Shown here in pieces: positions 16,441 through 26,075 of a stretch of 64,000 nucleotides of DNA. The notes under the pieces are model-generated. The model was given only the letters and a program-made list of their open reading frames with translations, had not been told where the DNA came from and did no database searches. Source of the stretch: Spirosoma fluviale (lineage in GTDB: Bacteria; Bacteroidota; Bacteroidia; Cytophagales; Spirosomataceae); the NCBI RefSeq assembly GCF_900230225.1, contig NZ_OCNH01000004.1, positions 1 through 64,000 on the forward strand, in the 5' to 3' direction. Position 1 is the first letter of the stretch, and each line of letters opens with the position of its first letter. The position numbers were made by a program, and so were the translations under genes.

Positions 16441-17691
16441 TCAGCGGTTATTCCAGTAGATCAGCACATTCAGCGTGGCCCGGCCGGAGGCAATCAGGTC
16501 CAGGTCGCCGTCACCGTCGAGGTCGGCGGCTTGCAGGTCCTCGCAGGCCATCCGTACGCTGTCGTCCAGTGGATACCCCGCCACGCTTCCCCGCTCCTGC
16601 GGTTTAAACAGGCGAATACCCACTTTTTTGTCGGCATTGGGATTTCGCCAGCCCGCCACGATCTGGTCGCTGCCAATGCCCAGAAAATCGCCGGACACAA
16701 GCGCGTGTCCCTGACTAAACATGTCGCTCAGAACGCTGATCTCCTTATTCGCTTCTTTATCTTTTACCTTTTTCGTCGAATAATTTCCGGTTTCTACCTG
16801 TAGCAGATTGCCGTGCATGGGTTGAATGGTAGCGATGCTTTTTCCGTTATCCAGCCGCCTTATTTCGCCGATACCGGCCACATCTTTGGTTAGCAGCGGC
16901 AGGGCATTGTTGGCGGATTCACTATCGACTGCCCGCCATTTTTTTCGACGCCACTGGAAAATATTCCCGCCCTCTTTACTCGCCACGATCAAACCCGTAG
17001 ATGACCCGTTGTCGCCGTCTTCCCAAATCTCAACGTTGTGCGTGAGGTGCATGGTTGAGTCGACCACATGCCGTTTCCAGGCACCACGCGGGTCTTTCGG
17101 GAACTCATAGCCCCAGATTCGGACGCCCCGGCCTTCGCCGTTTTTGTTGCCCAGGCCGTGCAGAGGCACCACAATTAACTGGTAACTACTCTTGCCCACT
17201 CTGGCCCAGCGCATGCGGTGGGTGGTCACTTCGTGCGGCAGTCGAACGGGTTCCCAGCGCTGGGTGGGGTCCTGCGGACGCACGAGGTAAAAAACGGCTC
17301 CGGATTTGGTGCTGTCGCTGGTTTCGGCGGGGTTCCAGCCAGCGCCAACGGCTACTTCCACACGCCCATCGCCGTCCAGATCGCGGGCGGCAATACACAC
17401 ATTATCCTGCGGGGTCAGATTAGCCGCCATGACGTACCGTTTCCAGCCATCCGCTTTAGTGCCCTGAGCCGGGCGCCCGGGATTCTTGTACCACACAAAC
17501 TCTTTCTGGTCGGCCAGCAGAATATCGGGAAGCCGATCGCCGTCAACATCTCCAATAGCCAGCCCGTAGCCAATATTAATTTGATTATCAACAACTTCAA
17601 TGGAAAACTTCAGCGCATTGGCTGGTGGTGTGTCCGTTTGGGCCATCATAGGTGAAGCCGTCAGCAAGCACAGAAACAGGGCGTTTTTCAT
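16441..17691 (-). CDS. Secreted FG-GAP/VCBS repeat protein
   Basis: 416 residues from the ATG at 17691, where a clear signal peptide begins (MKNALFLCLLTASPMMAQ). The open frame extends upstream to 17805 but that part overlaps the neighbouring gene and has no such signal. Calcium-binding FG-GAP type motifs DVDGDRLPD, DLDGDGRVE and DLDGDGDLD are spread over the length, which suggests a beta-propeller. This fold occurs in secreted proteins of uncertain function in Bacteroidota, some acting on sugars. No T9SS tail is seen. The product is probably periplasmic or exported. Confidence 0.7.
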   Translation of the reverse strand: MKNALFLCLLTASPMMAQTDTPPANALKFSIEVVDNQINIGYGLAIGDVDGDRLPDILLADQKEFVWYKNPGRPAQGTKADGWKRYVMAANLTPQDNVCIAARDLDGDGRVEVAVGAGWNPAETSDSTKSGAVFYLVRPQDPTQRWEPVRLPHEVTTHRMRWARVGKSSYQLIVVPLHGLGNKNGEGRGVRIWGYEFPKDPRGAWKRHVVDSTMHLTHNVEIWEDGDNGSSTGLIVASKEGGNIFQWRRKKWRAVDSESANNALPLLTKDVAGIGEIRRLDNGKSIATIQPMHGNLLQVETGNYSTKKVKDKEANKEISVLSDMFSQGHALVSGDFLGIGSDQIVAGWRNPNADKKVGIRLFKPQERGSVAGYPLDDSVRMACEDLQAADLDGDGDLDLIASGRATLNVLIYWNNR

Positions 17692-17734
17692 AGCGGTTAG
17701 GGGTATGCCTGACAAAGTCGGGTAAACAAAGGTT

Positions 17735-18580
17735 CTACCGGGACAGACTGATTCGTTCGCCCAGTTGCATAACACGGTACGTCGTCCCGTACTGTTCACA
17801 GGCATTTACAAAATCGGCTGGGTCGGCGGTGTTGAATTCAAATAAGTCGTAGTGATGCGGAATAACCAGTTTGGCCCCAATGTCGCGCCCGAGCCGGGCG
17901 GCTTCATCGGGGTTGAGGTTGCCCGCCACGCGCCGTTCGGGTTTATTGCCATTGATGGGCAGAAACGCCACATCGACCTGAAACGGGCGCAACACCTCTT
18001 CCATTCCGTCGTACCAGAGTGTGTCGCCGGAATGATACACCCGATACCCACCGAGTTCCACCACGAAGCCCATGAACTTGCAGCGCCCTTCGGCATCTCG
18101 TTCGAGTTCGTTATGGGCCGCTGGAACACCATGAAACACAAACGGTCCAACGCTAACCGTTTGCCCGTCGTTCATACCAATGGGCCAGTCCGGGCTGGTT
18201 TTAAGCCGGTCGGCAATGAACGCCCGATTCGCTTCGGGAATGACGAAGGCCAGTCCTGGATTAGCGGCTATAAGAGGGAGCAGGGTTTCGGTATCAAGGT
18301 GGTCGGTATGGTTGTGGCTGGAGGTTACCACGTCGACCCCCTTCAGCCGACCGGGCTCAATGACGAGTTCAGAAATTCGGACATGCGGCTTATCGGTATC
18401 GGCATATTTGCGGGATAGCGAGTCGGACAGATAGGGGTCGAACAACAGTTGGTTATCGTTGTGCCGGAGCAGGAAACCACTCTGGCCTAGCCACCAGATG
18501 TGCAGTGTATCAGACTGACTTGTAGCCGATTCCATATCGGCGAGCAGGACATTGTCTTTTTGAAAAGCAGGTTTAAGCAT
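17735..18580 (-). CDS. Metallo-beta-lactamase-fold hydrolase (UlaG-like)
   Basis: 281 residues from the ATG at 18580. A TTG at 18607, overlapping the stop codon of the upstream gene, is an alternative start nine codons earlier. The metal ligand motif HNHTDH is at 89-94, with later ligands in AAHNE, HSGDT and the PHHYDLFE segment. WWLGQSGFLL and LLFDPYLSDS are typical of the UlaG/L-ascorbate-6-phosphate lactonase-like branch. It is a soluble metal-dependent hydrolase; the substrate is unknown. The short-chain dehydrogenase gene immediately upstream is probably co-transcribed. Confidence 0.8.
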   Translation of the reverse strand: MLKPAFQKDNVLLADMESATSQSDTLHIWWLGQSGFLLRHNDNQLLFDPYLSDSLSRKYADTDKPHVRISELVIEPGRLKGVDVVTSSHNHTDHLDTETLLPLIAANPGLAFVIPEANRAFIADRLKTSPDWPIGMNDGQTVSVGPFVFHGVPAAHNELERDAEGRCKFMGFVVELGGYRVYHSGDTLWYDGMEEVLRPFQVDVAFLPINGNKPERRVAGNLNPDEAARLGRDIGAKLVIPHHYDLFEFNTADPADFVNACEQYGTTYRVMQLGERISLSR

Positions 18581-18603
18581 AAATAGTATCGATCTAACAA
18601 CGT

Positions 18604-19443
18604 TCAAATCCGGGCAAGTACCCAGTCAAGTACTCGGGCAGGCAGCAGGCGGGGAATAATCCAGCCCACAAGTTTGCCGGGCACCAGCGCATAGCGAATA
18701 CGCGGACGGGGGGTTTCGTGAATATCCACGATACGCTCGCCCAGGTAGTCAATAGAAAAGCCCCGATTTTCGGCGGCTTCTACCTGCTTCAGAAATCGTT
18801 TCATAGCGGGGTAATAGGGCGTGTCGGCATAGAGGCTCATGTCGGTTCCTTTACCCCAGATGGGTGTTTTAACCGCCCCCGGGCCTACGATGATCACCTT
18901 GACACCAAACAGCCTTACCTCCCGACGCAGGCTGTGCGAGATGCCTTCCACGGCGTGTTTTGAACCCACATACGCACCCATGAACGGAATAGCCACCTGC
19001 CCGTTTACCGAGCTGATGTTCTGAACCCGGCCCGGCTGAACGGGGTGATCGTTCCGGGCACCCAGCAAGGGTAAAAATGCCTGCGTTACCTGAATAAGCC
19101 CCAGTACGTTCACCTCAAAATGCTGCCGGATGGTGTCCATTGGCTGATGTTGCAACGGGCCACCAATGGCAATTCCGGCGTTGTTAATGAGCCCGCCCAG
19201 ACCACTCCCCGCCAGCCGTTCGGTGAGAGAACGGGCCGCTTCAGTCACAGCATCGGCATTGGTTACGTCGAAGAGAAGCGGCACAAACCGTTCACCCAGC
19301 TCAACCTGCAGCCGGTCGGCATCGGGTTGCGTTCGCACGCTGCCGAAAACGGTGTAGCCACGCTTAATAAAGTGCCTGGCGGCACCGTAGCCAATGCCGG
19401 TTGAGACACCGGTAATCAGAATATGTTTACTGACAGGTTTCAT
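18604..19443 (-). CDS. Short-chain dehydrogenase/reductase
   Basis: 279 residues. The Rossmann dinucleotide-binding motif TGVSTGIG starts at 11, NNAG is at 87-90, the catalytic Ser is at 144 or 145 and the Tyr-x-x-x-Lys pair is Tyr158/Lys162 (AYVGSKHAVEG). This is a classical cytoplasmic NAD(P)-dependent oxidoreductase; the substrate cannot be inferred. The C-terminal region (about 255-279) is hydrophobic and could lie on a membrane. The gene leads the downstream hydrolase gene and may share a transcript with it. Confidence 0.85.
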   Translation of the reverse strand: MKPVSKHILITGVSTGIGYGAARHFIKRGYTVFGSVRTQPDADRLQVELGERFVPLLFDVTNADAVTEAARSLTERLAGSGLGGLINNAGIAIGGPLQHQPMDTIRQHFEVNVLGLIQVTQAFLPLLGARNDHPVQPGRVQNISSVNGQVAIPFMGAYVGSKHAVEGISHSLRREVRLFGVKVIIVGPGAVKTPIWGKGTDMSLYADTPYYPAMKRFLKQVEAAENRGFSIDYLGERIVDIHETPRPRIRYALVPGKLVGWIIPRLLPARVLDWVLARI

Positions 19444-19625
19444 CCGGTAAAGCTACACGGAATGGCGAATCGATTGGCGGATTCGGTCATTTCTGTCTGA
19501 TGAAAAAAGCGCTGTAGCATCAACCGCCCGCCGAAAAAACTTACTTACACCGTCGTCAACAAACGCGGGAAAATTGGCGTTATGCAAGTAAAAAAGAGCG
19601 AAAGGCTCACTCTTTAACTTCACTC

Positions 19626-20192
19626 ATGCAGGACATAGAACCTTTCTACGGCTGGGAGAAATACTATACCGCATCGGAAGACGAGCGGTCTCCGTTTCAC
19701 GAACGGGAGTATAACATGCAGCAGTATGACAATGATATCTACGGCTATTACATCCATCCGTTATGGGATGAAATAGGCTCAGAAACACTGTATTGCAAGA
19801 TTTTATTCGCCAACTACGACCGCCAGTTCGTGGTGATCGAACTGTTTGGCGAGTGGAACGACACGCTCCACAACGACATTATGTACCTGAAGCGCCAGGT
19901 AATCGACCCACTTGTGCACGAGGGCATCAAGTACTTCATTCTCATCAGTGAGAACATCCTCAATTTTCACGGGTCGGATGACAGCTACTACGAAGAATGG
20001 TTTGACGATGTGGAAGACGGCTGGATTGCGGCCATTCATTCGCCGGAATTCATTGAGCGGGAATGGAAAAAATACCACCTCGACTATTACATTAACTTTG
20101 GTGGAACCCTCGACATTGCCAACTGGCGAACGCTTAAACCGGCCGGACTTTTCGAGTTGGTAAACAGCCTGATCATACGCAGGATTGGCTAA
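19626..20192 (+). CDS. Unknown acidic aromatic-rich protein
   Basis: 188 residues, no signal peptide, no recognised motif. The N-terminus is rich in Tyr, Asp and Glu (EPFYGWEKYYTASEDE). A central part alternates strands and helices (CKILFANYDRQFVVIEL and YFILISEN), which suggests an alpha/beta fold. It ends with the basic residues RRIG. The gene stands alone between the divergent dehydrogenase and the helical-repeat gene. I cannot give a function. Confidence 0.6.
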   Translation: MQDIEPFYGWEKYYTASEDERSPFHEREYNMQQYDNDIYGYYIHPLWDEIGSETLYCKILFANYDRQFVVIELFGEWNDTLHNDIMYLKRQVIDPLVHEGIKYFILISENILNFHGSDDSYYEEWFDDVEDGWIAAIHSPEFIEREWKKYHLDYYINFGGTLDIANWRTLKPAGLFELVNSLIIRRIG

Positions 20193-20230
20193 CGGAGCAG
20201 GCAACGCGAACAGGAACAGGTGTTCTTACG

Positions 20231-20280
20231 CCCCTTTCGTCCCTCCTTTCTCCCTCCCTCCCGCCGGGCTCTCCTTTCCT
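20231..20280 (+). other. Polypyrimidine tract
   Basis: 45 of 50 bases are C or T, with 23 in a row without a purine (20240-20262). It lies between two plus-strand genes. Mirror-like CCCTCC and TTTC runs could form a triplex, or it may be an untranslated leader of the gene at 20380. Confidence 0.5.
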
Positions 20281-20379
20281 ACGTTTATTTTTGCTTCTGC
20301 CCCGGTTTCTGCTCATCTTTAGCCCTTTAGAAGCTGTTTGAATGAATCGCTTCCTGGTAAAATCCCACAAGACAATCTC

Positions 20380-20859
20380 ATGGAAAACAACGAAAAGCCC
20401 AGAGCGGCAGAAGACGTACAGGCGGCTAAAGCAACAGCGGCCGAAAAATTAGAAGCCTTTAAAGCAGAAGCGGGCCAACACCTGGATGCCGTTGGTACCC
20501 AACTCGACGAACTAAAGGATAAACTGGTTGCTCAGGCGCAGGCCTTCGGAAAAGACATCGACGTTGATGGCTTAAAGGCAAAAGCGACCGAGCATTTCGA
20601 AGCGGCTAAGGTATCTACCGCCGAAAATCTGTCGAACCTGCAGGCGCAGGCAGAAACAGCGTTTGCTGCTGCTTCTGCCAAAGCAGATGAATTGTCGGAT
20701 GTTGCCGAGGATAAATTTGACGAATTAAAAGCAGAAGCGGCCGTTCAGCTGGAAGCAGCTCAGGTTAAACTGGATCAGTTAAAGGCAGAAGCAGCGGTTC
20801 AGATCGAAGAGGCAAAAGAAAAAGCAAAAGGCGTCTGGCATCAATTGTTCGGCGAGTAA
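20380..20859 (+). CDS. Amphipathic helical-repeat protein (apolipoprotein/LEA-like pattern)
   Basis: 159 residues from the ATG at 20380; a TTG at 20338 would add 14 residues and is less likely. The whole protein is an Ala/Glu/Lys/Leu-rich helix with a repeat of about 11 residues (LKAEAAVQLEAAQVKLDQ and similar), with no signal peptide, and ends with WHQLFGE. Such composition is found in coiled coils and in LEA-like or apolipoprotein-like stress proteins. Role not known. A strong terminator follows directly. Confidence 0.65.
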   Translation: MENNEKPRAAEDVQAAKATAAEKLEAFKAEAGQHLDAVGTQLDELKDKLVAQAQAFGKDIDVDGLKAKATEHFEAAKVSTAENLSNLQAQAETAFAAASAKADELSDVAEDKFDELKAEAAVQLEAAQVKLDQLKAEAAVQIEEAKEKAKGVWHQLFGE

Positions 20860-20879
20860 TCCTCACGATAAGTCATTCT

Positions 20880-20919
20880 ATAAAAAAGAGGCCGTTCTCA
20901 CGAATGGCCTCTTTTTTAT
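20880..20919. terminator. Bidirectional terminator
   Basis: AAAAAAGAGGCC (20882-20893) and GGCCTCTTTTTT (20906-20917) with a 12-base loop, extended by two more pairs. The T-run on the plus strand ends the helical-repeat gene; the A-run gives a T-run for the minus-strand sigma factor gene. Confidence 0.9.
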
Positions 20920-21010
20920 GGTAAACTCATTACTGGATAAACCTCTCAACTGCCAGTCAAGCAGATGAAGAAGGGCACACTGGGTTTCTTCAATATAGGC
21001 TCTGCAACGG

Positions 21011-21568
21011 CTAATACATACAATATAATGGTGTTCGGCACAACTCTCTGACCTTATTGCGGGAACGTTTCAGACGCATCTTTACGGCACTTTCCTTCAG
21101 ATTTAGTTGTAGACTGATCTGGCTCACGGGTAAACCATCCTCATACTTCAGTTTCAGCATCAGGGCATCTTTTGGTCTAATAGCCCGGAGTACATTGGAA
21201 AGCTGCTGCAATTGATAATCCGTTTTTTCTGAATCGTCCATGCCTGTATAATAATAATCAATGCCTTCATCCAACGCTATTGTTGCCAATCGTTTGGCGC
21301 GCTTCAGTTGATCGAGGCAGTAATAGTAAACAACACTCGTTAACCAGGTGGCAAAACTTGAGCGCCCCTGGAAGCCGTCCAGCGATACAAAAACCCGAAT
21401 AAATACATCATGGGTAAAGTCCTGTGCCTGTTCCGGGTTCTTTGTCATTGCCAAACATTGCTTATAGACCTTTTTTTGGTATCGCCTGTAAAGACTTTCG
21501 TAGCAACCGGCCGCACTTGATTGTATATGTTGCCTTATAATCTCTTCATCGCTCAGCGTAATTTTCAT
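21011..21568 (-). CDS. ECF-type RNA polymerase sigma factor
   Basis: 185 residues from the ATG at 21568 (MKITLSDEEI), which fits ECF lengths; the frame runs on upstream to 21676 without good starts. Region 2 is visible in the N-terminal half (YRRYQKKVYKQCLAMTKN, then DFTHDVFIRVF) and region 4 as a helix-turn-helix near the end (LPVSQISLQLNLKESAVKMRLKRSRNKVRE). No anti-sigma factor gene is next to it. It is divergent from the H-NOX operon across a 258-base AT-rich gap and could control that operon, but this is only from position. Confidence 0.85.
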   Translation of the reverse strand: MKITLSDEEIIRQHIQSSAAGCYESLYRRYQKKVYKQCLAMTKNPEQAQDFTHDVFIRVFVSLDGFQGRSSFATWLTSVVYYYCLDQLKRAKRLATIALDEGIDYYYTGMDDSEKTDYQLQQLSNVLRAIRPKDALMLKLKYEDGLPVSQISLQLNLKESAVKMRLKRSRNKVRELCRTPLYCMY

Positions 21569-21826
21569 GATCCGGTTAGATTTATGTAGTTCAGGAACAA
21601 ACGCACCGTTTATATCACCAAAATTTGTTAACAATACAACATAAAGTACTATTTTTCGATAAAATAACAATTTCACCCCCAGTTTGGTAGACTATTCACT
21701 ATATTAGTAATATCAAGTTACAGATAATATCTTTTGTCTAGAGAAATTGTTACTATATTGCATAGTAAAACCACTTATAATATATTTATATATCTTCTTA
21801 CTTACTATTTTCTCCTCTTTTATTTA

Positions 21827-22366
21827 ATGAAAGGAATCGTTTTCACCGAATTTTTAGAAATGATCGAAGATAAGTTCGGTTATGCATTGGTTGACCAACT
21901 ACTTGATGAAAGCGATCTCCCATCTGGCGGGATATACACAGCAATCGGGACCTACGACCACGCCGAAATGGGTACCCTGGTCAGAATTCTGAGTGAGAAG
22001 ACGAATATTGCCGAAGCGGACCTGTTACGTTCCTATGGTCAGTATATGTTTTCGGCATTTACCAGAAGTTATCGCCCGTTTGTTGACCGGGCCAGTTCAG
22101 CGTTCGAGTTGCTCAATTCGGTACAGCATTACATTCATGTTGAAGTTCGAAAACTTTATCCGGATGCGGAGCTCCCCCACTTTACTATTGATCAACCCTC
22201 GTCGAACCACCTTCGTATGCTCTATACATCGGAGCGCAAGCTGTCTGATTTCGCGCATGGGCTGATTGAAGGCTGTTTGGCAAACTTTGGCGAAACAGCA
22301 ACAATCGTTAAAACAAATCTTGTCGAAGACGGGAGTCAGGTTTTATTTGACATTGTGAAGGTGTAA
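21827..22366 (+). CDS. H-NOX haem-nitric oxide/oxygen sensor protein
   Basis: 179 residues from the ATG at 21827. Known haem contacts are present: proximal His104 in IHVEVRKLYPDAELP and the propionate-binding Y-x-S-x-R motif at Tyr133, Ser135, Arg137 (YTSERK). It is a stand-alone cytosolic H-NOX, which in other bacteria binds NO and controls a partner histidine kinase or cyclase. The kinase gene starts two bases after its stop codon. The frame extends upstream to 21734 with a hydrophobic stretch, but the family begins at MKGIVFTEFLEM. The nature of the distal pocket cannot be judged, so NO versus O2 preference is open. Confidence 0.92.
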   Translation: MKGIVFTEFLEMIEDKFGYALVDQLLDESDLPSGGIYTAIGTYDHAEMGTLVRILSEKTNIAEADLLRSYGQYMFSAFTRSYRPFVDRASSAFELLNSVQHYIHVEVRKLYPDAELPHFTIDQPSSNHLRMLYTSERKLSDFAHGLIEGCLANFGETATIVKTNLVEDGSQVLFDIVKV

Positions 22367-22368
22367 TT

Positions 22369-25227
22369 ATGGAGGAAGACATTGACCTGCTAAGAAGGAA
22401 ACTTGTTCGCGAAAAAACGGCCCGTCTACAGGCAGAAGCCATCCTGGAGAAGAAAGCACTGGCACTTTACAACGCCAACGAACAGCTATTGCACCTGAAT
22501 GAAAACCTGGAGCAACAGATTCGGGACAAACTGGCCGAACTCCGCGAGAGCGAGCAACGCTATCGCCAGCTTATCGAATCGGTTCAGGATATAATTTACA
22601 AAATCTCGCCCGAGGGTTTCTTTACGTTTGTTAGCCCCGTTGTCGAGAAACTGCTGGGCTATACGGAGGAGGAGTTTCTGAGCAGTCACTTTACCTCCGT
22701 TGTTCAATTGGGCTACCGGAAAAGGCTCATCAACTTTTATCGGACTATGATGTCCGAACGGCAGGACAGTACGTATAATGAATTTCCGGTAGTAGCCAAA
22801 GATGGCCGTACCGTCTGGATCGGGCAGACGGTACGGCTGATCGAGGCCAATGGTCAGATCCAGGAACTGGTAGCGGTAGCCAGAGACATTTCGGACCGGA
22901 AGCTCGCCGAGATTGAACTGGAGACCACCCAAACCCGGCTGTCTACCCTGATCACCAACCTACAGTCGGGCGTGATGGTAGAGGACGAGTATGGGCGGGT
23001 TATTCTGGCCAACCAGCTCTTCTGCGATATTTTTCAACTGCCGCTTTCGCCCGATCAACTCATTGGGCATGACGGCATGGAGACCCGCCAGCAGGTAAAA
23101 CCGCTCTTTGTTCATCCGGAATGTTTCACAGACCGGATGAACGAACTGCTCCTAAGCCGGGAGGCTTGTGTTGGCGAAGAAATCAGTATGGTCAGTGGCC
23201 GTATCCTGGAACTCGACTACATCCCAATCTTCCTGGATGCCAACCAGTACATGGGGCATCTATGGCGCTACACCGATGTAACGGAGAAGTACATGGCCCG
23301 TGAGCTTATCCGACGCAGTGAAGAAAAGTACCGGGGCATCATGAACAACATGGAGCTGGGCCTTTTTGAGGTTGATAACGACCAGATTATTGTTCGGGCT
23401 TATGAACGATGCTGCCAAATGCTGGGCTATTCGGAGGACGAAATGGTGGGTAAAAATGCCACTGATCTTCTGGTACCGGCCGAGTTTGTGGAAATCGTTG
23501 AACGGCAGCAGCAGGAACGGCAGCAGGGCATTGCCGGTTCATACGAACTGCAACTGGTCAAAAAGGATGGCAGCCGCATCTGGGTGCTGGTTAGTGGCGT
23601 ACCTATACTGGACGAACACGGTACGGTAGTAGGCTCTATGGGCATTCATTACGACATGAACGAGCGCAAACAGCTGGAACACGAGCTGGCCCGCGCCAAA
23701 CAGTACGCCGAAGAAGCGCAGCAGGCCGAGAAACAGTTCTTTGCCAACATGAGCCACGAAATCCGAACCCCGCTCAATGCCATCATCGGCATGTCGCACC
23801 TGTTGTACGACACCCAGCCTACCGCCCAGCAACGCGAGTACATCAATATTCTGAAAACCTCCGCCGACTTTTTGCACAGCCTCATCTCCGATTTGCTGGA
23901 TATGACCAAAATAGAAGCTGGCCGCATTGAAATTCATGCCCGGCCATTCGATTTGGCGGGTCTGCTCAGGAGTACCCAGAAGGTATTTGAAATGAAGCTC
24001 CAGGGGCGGCCTATTTCGATTGATATTCTACTGGATACCCGTATTACCAACACGTTTATTGGCGATGATGTGATGCTGAATCAGATCATGATGAATCTGG
24101 TTGGCAACGCCGAGAAATTTACGGAGGAGGGTCAGATCCAGATTATTGGCAAAGTTAAAAAAGAGGAAGACGATAAAAGCTGGATTGAATTTATCGTATC
24201 GGACACGGGCGTGGGGATTCCGGCCGATAAAGTTGACCTCGTCTTTCAGAAGTTCAAGCAGGTTAATCCTCAAGGGTATAAACATAAAGGGACAGGGCTG
24301 GGACTGGCCATTACTAAAGAGCTTGTTGAACTTCAGGGGGGAAACATATCGGTAAAAAGTCAGGAAGGCGTTGGCAGCACCTTTACTTTCGTTATCCCCT
24401 ATACTAAATCGAAAGTCCAGGTTGAACCGAAAAACAATGTCGACAAGCAGCTTGTTATGGCAGAGGAGCTAAAAACCTGCTCCGTACTGGTTGTTGAAGA
24501 TAACCTCATGAACCAGACTTACATTGGCAGCTTACTGAATAAATGGAATGTACCTTACATAATGGCTTCGGATGGAAAGCAGGCGGTTGAACAGGCCAAA
24601 AAGCAGCCATTCGATATTGTTTTGATGGATATTCAGATGCCCATCATGAATGGCTACGAAGCTACGGTTGCCATTCGCAGTACGCAGAATCCCAATCAAC
24701 ATGCCCCTATTATTGCGCTCACGGCATCGGCCATGCTCGATCACAAGAGCATAGCGATGGAAGCCGGCATGAGCGACTTCCTGACCAAACCGTTTGAGCC
24801 AGCCCAGCTTCTTTCCATTTTACAGCGTTTTGCCCCGGCCGCAGCTATTGATAGTGAAGGCTGTCTGCTGTTCAATAAAGCCCTGGACCGAAAACGCCTG
24901 TCTGACCTTTATGGTACGGATGCCGCCTATGCATCGGAGATGTTCTCCCTCTTTTTGAGCGATGTTGTGCCCGACATACGCACGCTGCCGCACTTATGCA
25001 CTACACAGGACTGGGCCGTTTTGGCCAATGCCGCGCACCGGCTGAAACCAACCCTGGCCATGGTAGGACTCTCGACCCTGGAAGAGAAAATGCGCCAGCT
25101 GGAGAAAAGAGCCCGGCAGGATGCCGATAAAAGCGGGCTTGAGGTGGACTGCCGCACCTTCGTTGATGAACTGGATAAAATGTTACCCATTCTGGAAACA
25201 GAATTACAAATGCTTTCCCAGCTATGA
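22369..25227 (+). CDS. Soluble hybrid histidine kinase with three PAS domains, receiver and Hpt domain
   Basis: 952 residues and no membrane segment. Order: coiled coil (1-58), PAS (about 59-178), PAS-like (187-305), PAS (312-434), HisKA with His463 in MSHEIRTPLN, HATPase with DTGVGIP and GTGLGLAI (about 612-648), receiver with Asp754 (VLMDIQMP), and Hpt with His890 (AHRLKP). Phosphate can therefore pass His-Asp-His within one protein and on to the response regulator encoded next. The two-base gap to the H-NOX gene and the four-base overlap with the regulator gene make these three one operon, and H-NOX is the probable controller of its activity. Confidence 0.93.
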   Translation: MEEDIDLLRRKLVREKTARLQAEAILEKKALALYNANEQLLHLNENLEQQIRDKLAELRESEQRYRQLIESVQDIIYKISPEGFFTFVSPVVEKLLGYTEEEFLSSHFTSVVQLGYRKRLINFYRTMMSERQDSTYNEFPVVAKDGRTVWIGQTVRLIEANGQIQELVAVARDISDRKLAEIELETTQTRLSTLITNLQSGVMVEDEYGRVILANQLFCDIFQLPLSPDQLIGHDGMETRQQVKPLFVHPECFTDRMNELLLSREACVGEEISMVSGRILELDYIPIFLDANQYMGHLWRYTDVTEKYMARELIRRSEEKYRGIMNNMELGLFEVDNDQIIVRAYERCCQMLGYSEDEMVGKNATDLLVPAEFVEIVERQQQERQQGIAGSYELQLVKKDGSRIWVLVSGVPILDEHGTVVGSMGIHYDMNERKQLEHELARAKQYAEEAQQAEKQFFANMSHEIRTPLNAIIGMSHLLYDTQPTAQQREYINILKTSADFLHSLISDLLDMTKIEAGRIEIHARPFDLAGLLRSTQKVFEMKLQGRPISIDILLDTRITNTFIGDDVMLNQIMMNLVGNAEKFTEEGQIQIIGKVKKEEDDKSWIEFIVSDTGVGIPADKVDLVFQKFKQVNPQGYKHKGTGLGLAITKELVELQGGNISVKSQEGVGSTFTFVIPYTKSKVQVEPKNNVDKQLVMAEELKTCSVLVVEDNLMNQTYIGSLLNKWNVPYIMASDGKQAVEQAKKQPFDIVLMDIQMPIMNGYEATVAIRSTQNPNQHAPIIALTASAMLDHKSIAMEAGMSDFLTKPFEPAQLLSILQRFAPAAAIDSEGCLLFNKALDRKRLSDLYGTDAAYASEMFSLFLSDVVPDIRTLPHLCTTQDWAVLANAAHRLKPTLAMVGLSTLEEKMRQLEKRARQDADKSGLEVDCRTFVDELDKMLPILETELQMLSQL

Positions 25228-25910
25228 GGCTCAGTTGTATAATCGTGGAAGATGAGGCAATGTCTCGCAAAGCGCTTCAGCGCCTTTGCGAACAGCATCA
25301 CGCACTGCACGTATTAGGCATATTTGATAATGCAAGAAGCGCACTGGACTACCTGGCGCTCCAGACGGTCGATTTGATCTGGCTGGACGTTGAAATGCCC
25401 GGCCTCTCAGGTTTTGATTTGTTAGAGCAGCTTCCGTCTATTCCCTACGTTATTCTGACAACTGGCAAAATAGAGTATGCCTTCGAAGCTTTTCAGTATA
25501 ATGTAACAGACTACCTGAAGAAACCACTCACCCTGCCCCGATTTAACCTGGCAGTTGAGAAAGTGATGGAACTGAACGCACGGTCTAAAGCGACGGATGC
25601 ACGTAAAGAGATCTACATCAAAACAGACGGGCGTTACATTCGGTTGCCCTTCGAGAGCATTACGTACATTGAAAACATAGGTGACTACGTCAAGATTTTT
25701 ACCGTGACGCAAACCCACATTGTATACACGACCATGAAATACCTGGAAGAGAAACTGGGGATACAGTTTCTGCGTGTACACCGCTCGTATATTGTTCACC
25801 TCGACAAGATCGTGGATATCCAGGATAATACATTGGTTATCAACAACAAGGTCATTCCTATTAGCCGTGCAAACAAGCCCGAATTAATGAATCGACTCAA
25901 TCTGCTTTAG
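25224..25910 (+). CDS. LytTR-family response regulator
   Basis: 228 residues. Receiver domain with acidic pocket EDE near 9-11, phosphorylation site Asp55 (LIWLDVEMP) and the Lys pair 99-100. A LytTR DNA-binding domain follows from about 125 (FESITYIENIGDYVKI, then FLRVHRSYIVHLDKI). ATGA overlap with the hybrid kinase gene indicates translational coupling. It is probably the final acceptor of the kinase relay. LytTR regulators often bind paired direct repeats; the nitric oxide synthase gene 290 bases downstream is a reasonable target. Confidence 0.93.
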   Translation: MRLSCIIVEDEAMSRKALQRLCEQHHALHVLGIFDNARSALDYLALQTVDLIWLDVEMPGLSGFDLLEQLPSIPYVILTTGKIEYAFEAFQYNVTDYLKKPLTLPRFNLAVEKVMELNARSKATDARKEIYIKTDGRYIRLPFESITYIENIGDYVKIFTVTQTHIVYTTMKYLEEKLGIQFLRVHRSYIVHLDKIVDIQDNTLVINNKVIPISRANKPELMNRLNLL

Positions 25911-26075
25911 ACGCATCCAGACTACGTAAATTGAGATTTTCATTTACATAACGAACGCTTTTTGATCCCTGTACACTCACCAATCCATACGTTTACCAGT
26001 CAATTTTTTCCCTTTTACTTAATTTATATTTCGTAGATTTAAATTAACTCTATATTTATCATAATGATTTTATCG

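Noticed and set aside
21011..21568. The ECF sigma factor as the FecR partner of the pectin PUL
   Set aside because: They are 24 kb apart and in different gene groups; nothing in the sequence ties them together.
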